Shown: positions 24,043-33,186 of the stretch, one piece after another
Layout: every line of letters begins with the position of its first letter
Numbering within the stretch: position 1 is the stretch's first letter
Assembly (NCBI GenBank): GCA_035347995.1
Contig: DAOPQD010000021.1
Coordinates: 1-43,245, forward strand
DNA: 43,245 nt
Source of the DNA: JAAZNO01 sp012798275
GTDB lineage: Bacteria > Chloroflexota > Anaerolineae > B4-G1 > SLSP01
Reading direction: 5' to 3'
Translations under genes and position numbers: made by a program
Notes under the pieces: model-generated
What the model saw: the letters and a program-made list of their open reading frames with translations, nothing else
Database searches by the model: none
Told to the model about the DNA's origin: nothing

Positions 24043-24955
24043 TCTGACGGATCCCGGTGGCATTGCCGCCAATCAACGCGGCGAGCTGACGGACGAGCAG
24101 CGTCAACGGGCCACCCGTGCGGCTCGCGGTCAGCGCGGTTGCCTGTACAGTTTGCTCCATCGCGCGGTTTTCCCCCTCGTGGGCTTCGTGCTGGTGATCG
24201 TGCTGGTGATTACCCAGGCGCCGGTGCTCCTCCTCTGGACAGTGACGCTCATCACGCTGGTCATCGGCGTCGAGTTACTCATGCTCACCGTGCTGCCCTT
24301 CTTCCAGCAGCAACAGCTGTTGCGCCACGACTTGCTCGAAGAGCACCTTGAATCTGCTGAAGGGCGCCTGGTCTACAGGCAACGGAGCTACGAGGCGGTG
24401 AGCGGTGAGCGGGTGTTGCTGTTGCCGAGAACCGCTGCAAGCCTGCGTCCCGACACGCTCTATCGCTTTTATTTCTTGCCGCGTTCGGGCTACGTGCTTT
24501 CGGCGGAGGCGTTGGGTTTGATAGCGACGGTGGACACGCGCGCTGCCTTGTTGGAGGCCCTGGCCGCCACCCTCAATTTCGACATGGACACCCTCGCGGC
24601 CAATCGCCGCGGGCAGTTGACTCCGGCGCAAAGCTTGCGCTTGTTGCCGCAGCTTCTGGCGGTGCGGGGAGACTTCACCCGGGGCCAGCTGTGGGCCGAC
24701 CTCCTGCAGGGGCGCGTGGAAACGACGGAGGGCATCGGCCGGCGCCTGACCCTGCCGCCCCCGTCTCGTCCCTATGCCTATCAGGTCGGCGCGCGGCGCT
24801 TTCCCGTGCCGGCGAAAGCCCTCGACGTGTTCATGGATGATTTCCCGTATCGCGTCTATCACACGCCCCGCAGCGGCATTCTCGTGAGCCTCGAGCCGCT
24901 GGCGGTGCGACGTGAGGCCAGTTCGCCGCTGGACGTGGCACGTGAAGGAACATGA
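24032..24955 (+). CDS. Membrane protein with duplicated NxxGxLT / PRSG module
   Basis: A 307-residue protein with two adjacent membrane helices (about residues 45-90), both near the N-terminus. No named family was recognised. Internal repetition is visible: N-x2-G-x-LT-x2-Q occurs as NQRGELTDEQ (about 12-21) and NRRGQLTPAQ (about 190-199), and each is followed later by a matching strand pair, YRFYFLPRSGYVLSAEAL (about 147-164) and YRVYHTPRSGILVSLEPL (about 273-290). This suggests a duplicated domain, one copy interrupted by the membrane hairpin. ATG 24032 is 6 bases after AGGAG and overlaps ftsK by 11 bases, so it is coupled to it. Confidence 0.8.
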   Translation: MPYDLTDPGGIAANQRGELTDEQRQRATRAARGQRGCLYSLLHRAVFPLVGFVLVIVLVITQAPVLLLWTVTLITLVIGVELLMLTVLPFFQQQQLLRHDLLEEHLESAEGRLVYRQRSYEAVSGERVLLLPRTAASLRPDTLYRFYFLPRSGYVLSAEALGLIATVDTRAALLEALAATLNFDMDTLAANRRGQLTPAQSLRLLPQLLAVRGDFTRGQLWADLLQGRVETTEGIGRRLTLPPPSRPYAYQVGARRFPVPAKALDVFMDDFPYRVYHTPRSGILVSLEPLAVRREASSPLDVAREGT

Positions 24956-24988
24956 AAACATGTGAACGTGACGACGTGCGAACATGGG

Positions 24989-25025
24989 TGATTCGCTGAT
25001 TCGCTGATCTCTATTTCCGAGGAGC
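24989..25025 (+). repeat. Dispersed leader-like repeat remnant before the GTPase gene
   Basis: GTGATTCGCTGATTCGCTGA, then TCTCTATTTCCGAGGAGCC. It matches 20044-20076 and its GAGGAG is the Shine-Dalgarno of the GTPase starting at 25029. Confidence 0.7.
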
Positions 25026-25028
25026 CGC

Positions 25029-26120
25029 ATGAACCCACTCACCTTGCCTTCGCACATGAACGACCTGCAGACAATCCTCAAAGGGCTGGATTGGCATGAG
25101 CTCGAACATGAGGTGGCGCGGGAAGCGCAAACACGCCTGGTGATTGTGGGCCCCGTGAACAGCGGCAAATCCACGCTGTTCAACCGCCTCCATGGGCAGC
25201 GCGTCAGCGCCGTCAGCGCCGTCCCCGGCACCACCAAGGGGGTCGTTGAACATCCTCTGGGGCCGTTTCACCTCGTGGATACCCCCGGTTTCGGCGAGGT
25301 CTGGGGCACCGACCGGGCGGCCATCGCCGAGGCGGCCGCGCAACAGGCCGATCTCATCCTGTTGCTGCTCGACGCGGCGGCAGGCGTCCGCCAGAGCGAT
25401 CACGATCTCTACGTGAGCCTGCAGCGATTTGGACATCCCATTGTCGTGGCGCTCAACAAGGCGGATTTGGTCGCCCAAGACCTCCCCTGGGTGCTGGAAA
25501 ATGCCGCAAAGGTGTTGGGATTGCGTCCCATCCCGGTCTCGGCGCGTACCGGCAAGGGTATCTCCGACGCGCTGTTGCCGGCGATCTTGCAGGCGCAGCC
25601 GGCGCTGGCGATTGCGATGGCGCGTGAGCTGCCCGGTGTGCGGGCGCAGCTCGTCGGCCGCATCATTCGGCAGACCGCCTGGTTCAACGCGGCGATCTCC
25701 CTGCAGCCCATTCCGGGGTTAGACATCCCTGTTTTACTCGCCTCGCAGACGCGGATGGTGCTGCGGATCGCGGCAGCCTATGGCGATTCGATGCGCGCCT
25801 CACATGCGCGCGAGTTGCTGACGGCGATGGCCGGCAGTCTGCTCTCCCGTTATTTGGGGATGCAGCTTGCCAAACTCGTGCCGGTGTTGGGCTGGGCCGT
25901 TTCCAGCGCCGTCTCGGCGGCAACTACTTACGCCATCGGCGAGACGGCGCGGCGGTATTTTGAGACGAGAGGCAACGTCCGGCCTCTTGACCTGAGGACG
26001 CTTTACCGGCGCGGACGCCGACTGGCGCTGGGAAATCTGCTCCGGCGTCAGCCCGTCGCGCCTGTCGGCCGGGGAGCGGAGCCGGCAACTGCGGCGGGGA
26101 GCGAGCTTCCGCAGGGGTGA
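25029..26120 (+). CDS. Era-like GTPase with DUF697 (YcjF-like) C-terminal domain
   Basis: A 363-residue protein. The N-terminal G domain has G1 GPVNSGKST (about residues 41-49), G2 Thr in VPGTTKG, G3 DTPG, G4 NKAD (about 144-147) and G5 SART. A DUF697 domain follows (GRIIRQTAWFNAAISLQPIPGLDIPVLLASQTRMVLRIAAAYG), with two amphipathic or membrane helices (about 265-310). Such proteins are GTP-hydrolysing membrane-linked regulators of unclear role. Its start has the repeat-supplied Shine-Dalgarno. A comEA-like gene follows after 24 bases. Confidence 0.9.
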   Translation: MNPLTLPSHMNDLQTILKGLDWHELEHEVAREAQTRLVIVGPVNSGKSTLFNRLHGQRVSAVSAVPGTTKGVVEHPLGPFHLVDTPGFGEVWGTDRAAIAEAAAQQADLILLLLDAAAGVRQSDHDLYVSLQRFGHPIVVALNKADLVAQDLPWVLENAAKVLGLRPIPVSARTGKGISDALLPAILQAQPALAIAMARELPGVRAQLVGRIIRQTAWFNAAISLQPIPGLDIPVLLASQTRMVLRIAAAYGDSMRASHARELLTAMAGSLLSRYLGMQLAKLVPVLGWAVSSAVSAATTYAIGETARRYFETRGNVRPLDLRTLYRRGRRLALGNLLRRQPVAPVGRGAEPATAAGSELPQG

Positions 26121-26144
26121 ATCGCGGCTTGGAGGTGACAGGCG

Positions 26145-26834
26145 ATGAACGTCGAGCAGCTGGGGTTGATTGACCATCCGCCGACGCCGGAAGAAGTCCG
26201 CCGCCAGATGCGGGCTTACCTGGTGCGCTATGTCGTGCTGGTGGCGGGGATCAGCCTGGTCATTGGCGGCTTGATCGGACGCCTGACGGTGCAAGACCCG
26301 GCGGCCCTGACGCCGGCCGCGGGCTGGCAGTCAGGGCCATCCTTTTCCGAGGGGGGAGCGTCGTCCCGGCCCGTCTCCTCGTCGTTGCAGATTTACGTCA
26401 GTGGGGCGGTAGTCATGCCGCAGGTGGTCGAAGTTCCCGCCGGCAGCATCCTCGCGGATGCGCTCGCCGCGGCAGGGGGTCCGGCGCCTGAGGCCGATCT
26501 CGAAGGCCTCAATCTCGCCGCACCGCTGGCCGATCACCAGCACGTGCTCATCCCCACCCGCGTGCCGCCGCCAACCGCTACGCCGCAGCCTGCCCCGGCG
26601 ACGCCGGCGCCGACGTCGGGGGCTGTGTCCCCGGAGGCGCAGGTCAATCTCAACACGGCCACCCTCGCCGAGCTGCTCACGCTCCCCGGCATCGGTGAGA
26701 CGCGCGCACAAGCCATCCTCGCTTACCGCGCTGAGCATGGGCCTTTCACGCGCATCGAAGAGCTTCAAAACGTGAGCGGCATTGGCCCCGCGACGTATGA
26801 GAAGCTGGCGCCCTACATCACCATCGGCCCTTGA
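26145..26834 (+). CDS. comEA: ComEA-like DNA-binding competence protein
   Basis: A 229-residue protein with one N-terminal membrane helix (about residues 28-48), an SLBB-type domain (IYVSGAVVMPQVVEVPAGSILADALAAAGGP), a PT/PA-rich linker, and a C-terminal helix-hairpin-helix pair (VNLNTATLAELLTLPGIGETRAQAILAYR and FTRIEELQNVSGIGPATYEKLAPYI). This is the full ComEA layout: an envelope-tethered receptor that binds incoming double-stranded DNA in natural transformation. No comEC follows in the window, so competence here is unproven. Confidence 0.92.
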   Translation: MNVEQLGLIDHPPTPEEVRRQMRAYLVRYVVLVAGISLVIGGLIGRLTVQDPAALTPAAGWQSGPSFSEGGASSRPVSSSLQIYVSGAVVMPQVVEVPAGSILADALAAAGGPAPEADLEGLNLAAPLADHQHVLIPTRVPPPTATPQPAPATPAPTSGAVSPEAQVNLNTATLAELLTLPGIGETRAQAILAYRAEHGPFTRIEELQNVSGIGPATYEKLAPYITIGP

Positions 26835-26883
26835 ATCCCCCGATCCCCGGTTGTTCTGATAATTTACCGCTAAGGCGCCAGGA

Positions 26884-26910
26884 CACCAGGGGCTTCTTCG
26901 CGCCCTGGTG
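26884..26910 (+). terminator. Hairpin after comEA, weak terminator candidate
   Basis: CACCAGGG / CCCTGGTG, 8-bp stem around an 11-base loop, with no T-run after it. Confidence 0.4.
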
Positions 26911-26999
26911 GTGCTCATTGCCCGCCAGGATACAGGGCCGTCGTTTCCCTTGGAGTTTCCACGAGTCTGCGGTACCCCCCAAGAATGGATCTGTGAGTC

Positions 27000-27059
27000 G
27001 TGAGCCGTGAGGGCCGCGATGGCCCTCTACTCACGGCTCACTGATTTCTATTTCGAGGG
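27000..27059 (+). repeat. Inverted repeat element upstream of the YYY protein gene
   Basis: A 12-bp perfect inverted repeat (GTGAGCCGTGAG 27000-27011, CTCACGGCTCAC 27030-27041) whose loop holds a second small stem (GGCC-GCGAT-GGCC). It is followed by TTTCTATTTCGAGGGG, like the ends of the composite repeats. The 302-base gap 26835-27136 otherwise shows only the hairpin after comEA. Confidence 0.82.
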
Positions 27060-27136
27060 GGGCCTTGTATCTTTCGGCCTTTGTGGTAGAACAAGGGCCA
27101 TCATTCCAGTGTGAAATTTGAGCTACCGGACAACTC

Positions 27137-29566
27137 ATGGAGCTTCAAGCACTCATCAGCTGGTATCTGGCGTTGCAGGGCTTCGCGCTGGCGGGCACGC
27201 CGCTGGCCCTCGCCTGGCTGCGACATCTGCCTTCGCGCGGCTATGCCATCGCCAAGCCTTTGGGATTGCTTTTCAGCGGCGTGATTTTGTGGTGGGGCGC
27301 GACGTTGCGGCTGTGGCCCAATACCGCCGCCGCGGCCCTCGCCGCGGCGCTGGCGCTGCTCGCGGTGGGCCTGCTCGCGCTGCGCGGACAGTGGGACGCC
27401 GTGGCCTCCTGGTGGCGCGGACACCGTCGCTTCGTCCTCATCACCGAGCTGCTCTTTGCGGCGGCGTTCGTCGCCTGGGCCGCCGTCCGCGCCAGCCAAC
27501 CGCAGATCGTCACCGCGGGCGGCGAGAAGTGGATGGAGATCGCCTTCCTCAACGCCATCCTGCGCTCTCCCGCCATGCCGCCGCACGACCCCTGGCTTTC
27601 GGGATTTGCTATCTCGTACTACTACCTCGGCTATCTGCTGTTGGGCATGCTCACCGAGGTGACGGCGCTCCCCGCGACGGTGGCCTTCAATCTGGGGAAC
27701 GCCGCCTGGTTTGCCCTGGCCGCCGTCGCCGCGTATGGCATCGTCTACGACCTTACCGCTGGCCGACGCCCCCTCAAAGCGCTGTTTGCGCCGCTGCTGT
27801 TGCTCGTCACCGGCAATGCCAACGGCCTGTTGCAGGTCATCTACGGCCTGGGGCTGTTGCCGGCGAGCTTCTGGCGCTGGCTCGACCTCAAAGCGCTCAG
27901 CGCCCCGCCACCCGCCGATGGGACATGGATGACCGCTGCGCACTTCGATTGGTGGCAGGCCTCGCGCGTGCTGCACGACTACGCGCCCATCGTCACCGCC
28001 GAAACTCGCGTCTCGCAGGAAGTCATTGACGAGTTCCCGGCGTTCAGCTTCATCCTGGGCGACATGCATCCGCACCTGCTGGCGCTGCCGTTTGTGCTGG
28101 TGGTGATCGCGCTGGCGCTCAATCTCTGGCAGGGCCGGCGCGGGGAGCCGCGCGGGGATGAAATCCACCCGTCCCTGCGGGGCCGTCTTGCCGCCCTGGC
28201 GCCGTGGCTGGGGATGGCGGCAGCGTTGGGCGCGCTCGGCTTCCTCAACACCTGGGATTTCCCCATCTACTGGGCGCTCATCGTCGCCGTGATGCTCCTC
28301 ATCCGCCGCGAAAGGACGCCGGAGAAATCACTGCTGGACCACGTGCTCGCCGTCATCCCGCCGGCGCTGGCCCTGGCGGTAGCGAGCGTGGCCCTCTACG
28401 CGCCGTTCTGGTTCGCCCTGCGCTCTCAGGCGGGCGGCGTGCTTCCCAACGTCTTCAACGCCACGCGGTTGCCGCAATTCCTGGTGATGTTTGCTCCTTT
28501 GGCCGTGCCCGTGGTGGGCATCGTCTTGCGCCTGGGGAAGGAGGCCGGCGTGCGTTGGACGCAAGCGCTTGCCTGGAGCGTGCTCCTCCTCGTCGTGATT
28601 ACCCTCGCCGCCCTGCTGGTCGGACGGATCGTGAGCAGCCCCTATCTGGCCGCCGTGCGACAGGGATGGGAGATTCCCGGCGTGGGGACGGTGGAGCTCG
28701 CCACCGTCTACGACGCGCTCCTCACCCGCCTGCTCAATCCGTGGACGGCGTTGGCGCTTGCCTGCGGCTGCATCGTCCTCTTCATCGCCTTGCTCGCGCC
28801 GCGAGGGGCGCTGCAGGGTGAATCCGCTTTTGTCGGACTGCTGGTCCTCCTGGGGCTGGGGCTGACGCTCGCGCCCGAATACGTCTTCCTCAAAGACGTC
28901 TTCAACACACGGATGAACACGATCTTCAAATTCTATTTCCAGGCGTGGGTGATGTGGAGCCTGGCGGCGGCGTGGTGGCTGGCCGATGGCCGGGGCCTGG
29001 CGGCAACGTGGGGCCGGCGCGTGGGGGTGACGCTGGCCTGGCTGCTCATCGCGGTCGGTTGGATCTACACCGGCTTCGCTATTCCGGCGCGCGCGGGACA
29101 GAACGAGGCCCTCTACGGCGGGGCGGGCACGCTCGATGGCGCGCTGTGGCTGGCGCAACGCGAGCCGGAGGAGTGGGACGCGATCCGCTGGCTCAACACC
29201 CATGTCGCGGGTCGGCCTGTCATCCTTGAGACGCCGGGCGACCGTTACCGCGCCTACGTCTACGAGGGGCGTGTCTCTGCACTGACGGGATTGCCGACCC
29301 TGTTGGGATGGGGCGGACATCAATCGCAGTGGCGCGGGAATTATGACGAACCGGCGGTGCGCGAGGCGGCGCTGGAAAGGCTCTTCACCACCACCGACGT
29401 GGCCGAAACGCGCTCCCTGTTGGCGCAATACGACGTCGCTTACCTCTACATCGGGCCGGTAGAACGCGCGCGTTACCCCGAAGAGGGGCTGGCGAAATTC
29501 GCCGCGCTTTTCCCCGTGGCCTATCAGAATGCTGCGGTCACTCTCTATCGAGTCACACCCCCCTAG
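27137..29566 (+). CDS. Chlor_Arch_YYY (DUF2298) integral membrane protein
   Basis: An 809-residue protein with a long run of hydrophobic helices. The diagnostic SYYYLGYLLLGML motif is at about residues 158-170, preceded by GGEKWMEIAFLNAILRSPAMPPHDPWLSGFAI. Other family pieces are FILGDMHPHLLALPF (about 302-316) and GFLNTWDFPIYWAL (about 368-381). The KDVFNTRMNTIFKFYFQAWV segment (about 589-608) is typical of this family. It resembles polytopic glycosyltransferases of the GT-C class; the acidic motif EKWME could be catalytic, but the reaction is unknown. It occurs in Chloroflexota and archaea, usually next to a TIGR03663-type protein, as here. Confidence 0.9.
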   Translation: MELQALISWYLALQGFALAGTPLALAWLRHLPSRGYAIAKPLGLLFSGVILWWGATLRLWPNTAAAALAAALALLAVGLLALRGQWDAVASWWRGHRRFVLITELLFAAAFVAWAAVRASQPQIVTAGGEKWMEIAFLNAILRSPAMPPHDPWLSGFAISYYYLGYLLLGMLTEVTALPATVAFNLGNAAWFALAAVAAYGIVYDLTAGRRPLKALFAPLLLLVTGNANGLLQVIYGLGLLPASFWRWLDLKALSAPPPADGTWMTAAHFDWWQASRVLHDYAPIVTAETRVSQEVIDEFPAFSFILGDMHPHLLALPFVLVVIALALNLWQGRRGEPRGDEIHPSLRGRLAALAPWLGMAAALGALGFLNTWDFPIYWALIVAVMLLIRRERTPEKSLLDHVLAVIPPALALAVASVALYAPFWFALRSQAGGVLPNVFNATRLPQFLVMFAPLAVPVVGIVLRLGKEAGVRWTQALAWSVLLLVVITLAALLVGRIVSSPYLAAVRQGWEIPGVGTVELATVYDALLTRLLNPWTALALACGCIVLFIALLAPRGALQGESAFVGLLVLLGLGLTLAPEYVFLKDVFNTRMNTIFKFYFQAWVMWSLAAAWWLADGRGLAATWGRRVGVTLAWLLIAVGWIYTGFAIPARAGQNEALYGGAGTLDGALWLAQREPEEWDAIRWLNTHVAGRPVILETPGDRYRAYVYEGRVSALTGLPTLLGWGGHQSQWRGNYDEPAVREAALERLFTTTDVAETRSLLAQYDVAYLYIGPVERARYPEEGLAKFAALFPVAYQNAAVTLYRVTPP

Positions 29567-29576
29567 CAGGAGGCCT

Positions 29577-31313
29577 ATGTCCAAGTCCTGGCGTTGGTAT
29601 TGGATGGGAGCGCTGGTCGTGCTGCTGCTCACGCGCTGGAGCGCGCTGGGTGCGGCGCTCCTCACGCCGGCTGAAGCGCGCCTGGCGTTGGAGGCGCGGT
29701 CGGCGGTTCAGGAGGGCGTGTGGCCTGTGGCGACGGCCAGTCCGTTGTTGTTGATAGGCAATGCGGCGCTGTTCTGGCTGTTCGGCAGCGGCAGCGGGAT
29801 AGCGCGCCTGCTGCCGGCGGCGGCCGGCGTGTTGCTGGCGTTGACGCCCTGGCTCTGGCGCAAGACGCTGGCTTTGCCCGAGCGCGCCGACATCCCGCCG
29901 ACGTGCGCGGCGTGGAGTGCGACGGTCCTCTTGCTGCTCTCGCCCGTCGCTCTTTCCGTCTCGCGGCAGGTGAGTGGGGCCGCGTTGGGGACGCTCGGCG
30001 GCGTGGGAGTGATCACGGCGCTGTTCATGGCTGAGGCGGACGAGCGTCGCCGGGCTGGGCTGCTGGGCGTCGGGCTGGCGGTGGGGCTCACGGGCGGTCC
30101 CTCCTTCTACGATGTGCTTTTGGCGGGCCTGATGGCCTGGGCGGCGTGGCACTGGGTGGAAAGGAGGCCCATCACTTTCAAGCGGAGCTGCCTGCGCGCC
30201 GTTGGGGCGGGGCTTCTCGCCGCGCTGCTGATTTCCCTGGGAGGGGGATGGCGTTGGAACGGCTGGGCCGGTCCCGTTGAGGGGCTGGCAGCCTGGCTGC
30301 GGGAATGGCGCATGACGTCAACGCCGTTCGTCCATCCGTTGTTGCTGGGCCTGTATGAGCCGCTGGCGTTGTTCCTCGCCGCGGTGGGATTGGGACTGGC
30401 GGTGCGGAAGCGACAGTCGCAGCTCGTGGCCTTGGGTGCCTGGGCGGTGCTGGCGACGGCACTGGTGGTGGCGCGCCCCGGCGCAGACGCGGCAGCTTTC
30501 CTGGCGCCGCTGTTGCCGCTGGCGTTGCTGGGCGGCTGGGCCGTGCAGCACCTGCTCCTGCCGCGGCGTCTCACGGCGGGAGGCTGGCTGGCGTGGGTGC
30601 ATGTGGCTCTGGGCAGCATGTTGTGGGCCTTCACCGTGTTGGTGTTGTTGCGGCAGGCCGGCGCTCCTGCCTATGCCAACGGGCTCGAACTGCCGCTGGT
30701 GGGGCTGGTGGGGGTTATTCAGGCATTGATGGCCGCCGGCTTTGCCACACTCCAGGAGCCGCGTCGGGCGCTGAAGGGGCTGGCGGGTGGCGTGATGGTA
30801 GCCCTGTGTCTGCTGCAGGTGGGCTTCGCCGCCGGCGTCGCTTACGTCCGGCCAGGAAATCCGGCGGAACCGCTGGTCGCAATCGGCGTGTCGGACGACG
30901 TGCGTGGCCTGCAGCGCACCGTCGAGGATCTGCGCGTCGCTCGCGCGCTCAGCCCTGAAATGCCGTATCTGACCGTGGTGGAAAGTGACCCGGCGCTCAC
31001 CGACGTTTGGGCGGTGCTGACCTGGGCCTTGCCCTCTCCGGCGTTGCGTCGCGTCGCGGCGTGGCCCGCTGACGAGCCGGAGCTGGTGCTCACCCTGGAA
31101 GACGTCATCCCGCCGGCGGAGGCGCGCGCGGCCTATCGTGGGATGACCTTTGGCGTGACGCTGCAGAGCGGCGGCGGGATTCCCGGCTGCGAGCCGGGCG
31201 TCTTTCCCCCCGTGTGTAGCCATCCCCTGGCGTGGTATTTTTACCGACGATCGCCCTTCGCCCCGCAGATCGGCCATGTGGTCCTGTGGGCAAAACTGCC
31301 GTCCGTTCCCTGA
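29577..31313 (+). CDS. TIGR03663-like polytopic membrane protein (GT-C-like)
   Basis: A 578-residue protein with about ten membrane helices and a C-terminal soluble part (about 470-578, RTVEDLRVARALSPEMPYLTVVESD). The N-terminal loop TPAEARLALEARSAVQEG is in the place of the acidic first loop of GT-C (PMT/GT39-like) glycosyltransferases. Position next to the YYY protein supports the TIGR03663-like assignment; the pair is known together in Chloroflexota and archaea. AGGAGG is placed 5 bases upstream of ATG 29577, and the gap after the YYY gene is 10 bases, so they are cotranscribed. Sugar donor and acceptor are unknown. Confidence 0.78.
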   Translation: MSKSWRWYWMGALVVLLLTRWSALGAALLTPAEARLALEARSAVQEGVWPVATASPLLLIGNAALFWLFGSGSGIARLLPAAAGVLLALTPWLWRKTLALPERADIPPTCAAWSATVLLLLSPVALSVSRQVSGAALGTLGGVGVITALFMAEADERRRAGLLGVGLAVGLTGGPSFYDVLLAGLMAWAAWHWVERRPITFKRSCLRAVGAGLLAALLISLGGGWRWNGWAGPVEGLAAWLREWRMTSTPFVHPLLLGLYEPLALFLAAVGLGLAVRKRQSQLVALGAWAVLATALVVARPGADAAAFLAPLLPLALLGGWAVQHLLLPRRLTAGGWLAWVHVALGSMLWAFTVLVLLRQAGAPAYANGLELPLVGLVGVIQALMAAGFATLQEPRRALKGLAGGVMVALCLLQVGFAAGVAYVRPGNPAEPLVAIGVSDDVRGLQRTVEDLRVARALSPEMPYLTVVESDPALTDVWAVLTWALPSPALRRVAAWPADEPELVLTLEDVIPPAEARAAYRGMTFGVTLQSGGGIPGCEPGVFPPVCSHPLAWYFYRRSPFAPQIGHVVLWAKLPSVP

Positions 31314-31369
31314 GGGGAAAATGAAAGGTGGCGCGCTGGCTGGAGATAACATCCCGCCGCAAATGAAAG

Positions 31370-31440
31370 GTGAGCTGTGAGTCGTGAGCAGAGGCTGCAA
31401 CGGCTCTCTACTCACGGTTCACTGAGTTCTATTTTAGTTT
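31370..31440 (+). repeat. Inverted repeat element upstream of the MFS gene
   Basis: GTGAGCTGTGAGTCGTGAG at 31370, imperfectly paired with CTCACGGTTCAC (31411-31422), then GAGTTCTATTTTAG. It is related to 27000-27059 and to the composite repeats. The MFS start follows at 31461 after AAGGAAA. Confidence 0.72.
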
Positions 31441-31460
31441 AGAAGGAAATCGAATTTCCC

Positions 31461-32717
31461 ATGTCATCACAACCTGTTACATCCGCTGCGACTTCTGTTG
31501 AAAAGGGCTCAGCCCTGAAGAGCCTCCCGCGTAACGTGTGGGTGGTCACGTTTACCAGTTTCCTCACCGACGTCTCCTCGGAGATGCTCGTGCACCTGTT
31601 GCCTTTCTTTCTGACGACGGTGTTGGGCGCCAGCACGGCGGTAATTGGCCTTGTCGAAGGCATCGCTGAGAGCGTCGCCAGCCTGCTCAAAGTCTTCTCC
31701 GGCTACATTTCGGACAAATTGCGCGCGCGGAAGTGGCTCGCCGTGGCGGGCTATGCGCTCTCGACGTTGAGCAAGCCCTTCTACCTGTTCGCGCAGACGT
31801 GGGGCGGCGTGATGGCGATCCGCGTTACCGACCGGGTGGGGAAGGGATTGCGCACGGCGCCCCGCGATGCCCTCGTCGCCGATTCGATTGACGAGCGTCA
31901 TCGGGGCCTGGCTTTCGGGCTGCACCGCGCGGGCGACACGGCCGGCGCGATGTTGGGAACCCTCATCGCGGCGGCGTTGCTGTGGCGGATGCAGCGCGGC
32001 GCGTTCGAACTGGCGGCGGGAACTTTCCACACGATCGTGGGGTGGAGCCTGTTGCCCGCCGTGTTGGCGGTGCTCTTGCTGGCGTTCGGGGCGCGGGAAG
32101 TGCCCGTGCGTCAACAGAACGCCCCTAAACTCACGCTGGCCGGCTTCGACCGCCGTTTCCTGTGGTTCCTGGGCGCGGTCGTCATCTTCACCCTGGGCAA
32201 TTCCTCCGACGCTTTTCTGTTGTTGCGCGCCCGCGAGCGCGGGCTGGATCTGGTGCAGGTCCTGCTCATGGTCGCTTCCTTCAACCTCATCTACGCGCTC
32301 ATTTCCGGCCCGGCGGGGGCGCTTTCCGATAAAATCGGGCGGCGGCGCCTCATCGTGTTTGGCTGGCTGGTCTATGGCGTGATCTACCTGGGCTTCGCGG
32401 TTGCCAGCGCTGCCTGGCAGGTGTGGGCGCTCTACGTGCTGTATGGCGTCTATTACGGGATGGCAGAGGGCACGGCGAAGGCGCTGGTGGCCGACCTGGT
32501 GCCGGCGGAAAAGCGCGGCACGGCCTATGGGGTGTACAACGCCGCGGTGGGATTGGCGGCATTCCCGGCTTCAGCGATCGCGGGGGTGCTGTGGCAGGGC
32601 ATCGGCGGCTGGACGGGTTTTGGGCCGGCGGCGCCGTTCTTTTTTGGGGCGGGGTTGGCAGTTGTCGCCGCGCTGATGCTGTGGCGCATTCTCGCTTCCG
32701 AAGCGCGCGTCGCTTGA
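31461..32717 (+). CDS. MFS transporter
   Basis: A 418-residue major facilitator with 12 predicted membrane helices. The N-terminal half has the loop 2-3 motif SGYISDKLRARKWLAVAGY and a cytoplasmic RVTDRVGKGLRTAPRDALVADSID, then FGLHRAGDTAGAMLG. The C-terminal half repeats the pattern in GALSDKIGRRRLIVFGW. This is close to the family of putative permeases with the GLHRAxDTxGA motif; the substrate is unknown. The gene stands alone between repeat elements. Confidence 0.9.
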   Translation: MSSQPVTSAATSVEKGSALKSLPRNVWVVTFTSFLTDVSSEMLVHLLPFFLTTVLGASTAVIGLVEGIAESVASLLKVFSGYISDKLRARKWLAVAGYALSTLSKPFYLFAQTWGGVMAIRVTDRVGKGLRTAPRDALVADSIDERHRGLAFGLHRAGDTAGAMLGTLIAAALLWRMQRGAFELAAGTFHTIVGWSLLPAVLAVLLLAFGAREVPVRQQNAPKLTLAGFDRRFLWFLGAVVIFTLGNSSDAFLLLRARERGLDLVQVLLMVASFNLIYALISGPAGALSDKIGRRRLIVFGWLVYGVIYLGFAVASAAWQVWALYVLYGVYYGMAEGTAKALVADLVPAEKRGTAYGVYNAAVGLAAFPASAIAGVLWQGIGGWTGFGPAAPFFFGAGLAVVAALMLWRILASEARVA

Positions 32718-32750
32718 CCGAGACGGGGGCACGCGTGCGCATCGGCTCGC

Positions 32751-32990
32751 CATTTGCCGGGGAGATGCTATGTGCTGGCGCACACCGGGCAAGCACAAAA
32801 ATGTGAGTCGTGAGGTGTGAGTCGTGAACAGAGGCTGCGACGGCTCACGGGTCGGCTGGGGATGGAATCCCCAGCCTGACACGAGCCAACCGCGCTGAAG
32901 CGCGGTGTTTGAGGACGGAGCAGCCCCGGGGGCAAGGAATTTCTAATCTTATTCGTGAAATTCGTGTTCATTCGGGGCCATTTTCGAGGG
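32751..32990 (+). repeat. Composite dispersed repeat, copy 3
   Basis: Module A (GGAGATGCTATGTGCTGGCG), a direct AGTCGTGAG duplication, GGCTGGGGAT hairpin, ACCGCGCT-GA-AGCGCGGT hairpin, and TTCGTGAAATTCGTGTTCAT. It is joined head to tail to copy 4. Together they fill the 32718-33186 gap, which has no other gene. Confidence 0.92.
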
Positions 32991-33183
32991 AGACGCCAGG
33001 TGCTGGCGCACATCATCCAAGAATGAAAATGTGAGTCGTGAGCAGCGACGGCGACGGCTCACCGGTTCGACACGAGCCAACCGCGCTGAAGCGCGGTGTT
33101 TGAGGACGTAGCAGCCCTGGGGGCAAGGAATTTCTAATCTTATTCGTGAAATTCGTGTTCATTCGGGGCCATTTTCGAGGGAG
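32991..33183 (+). repeat. Composite dispersed repeat, copy 4
   Basis: As copy 3 but without the GGCTGGGGAT hairpin; instead the join reads GGCTCACCGGTTCGACACGA, as in copy 5. It ends CCATTTTCGAGGGAGG, which is the Shine-Dalgarno of the NYN gene starting at 33187. Confidence 0.92.
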
Positions 33184-33186
33184 GCC

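Noticed and set aside
31314..31460. Region before the MFS gene considered as a riboswitch
   Set aside because: It is explained by a repeat element with an imperfect inverted repeat and has no known aptamer core.
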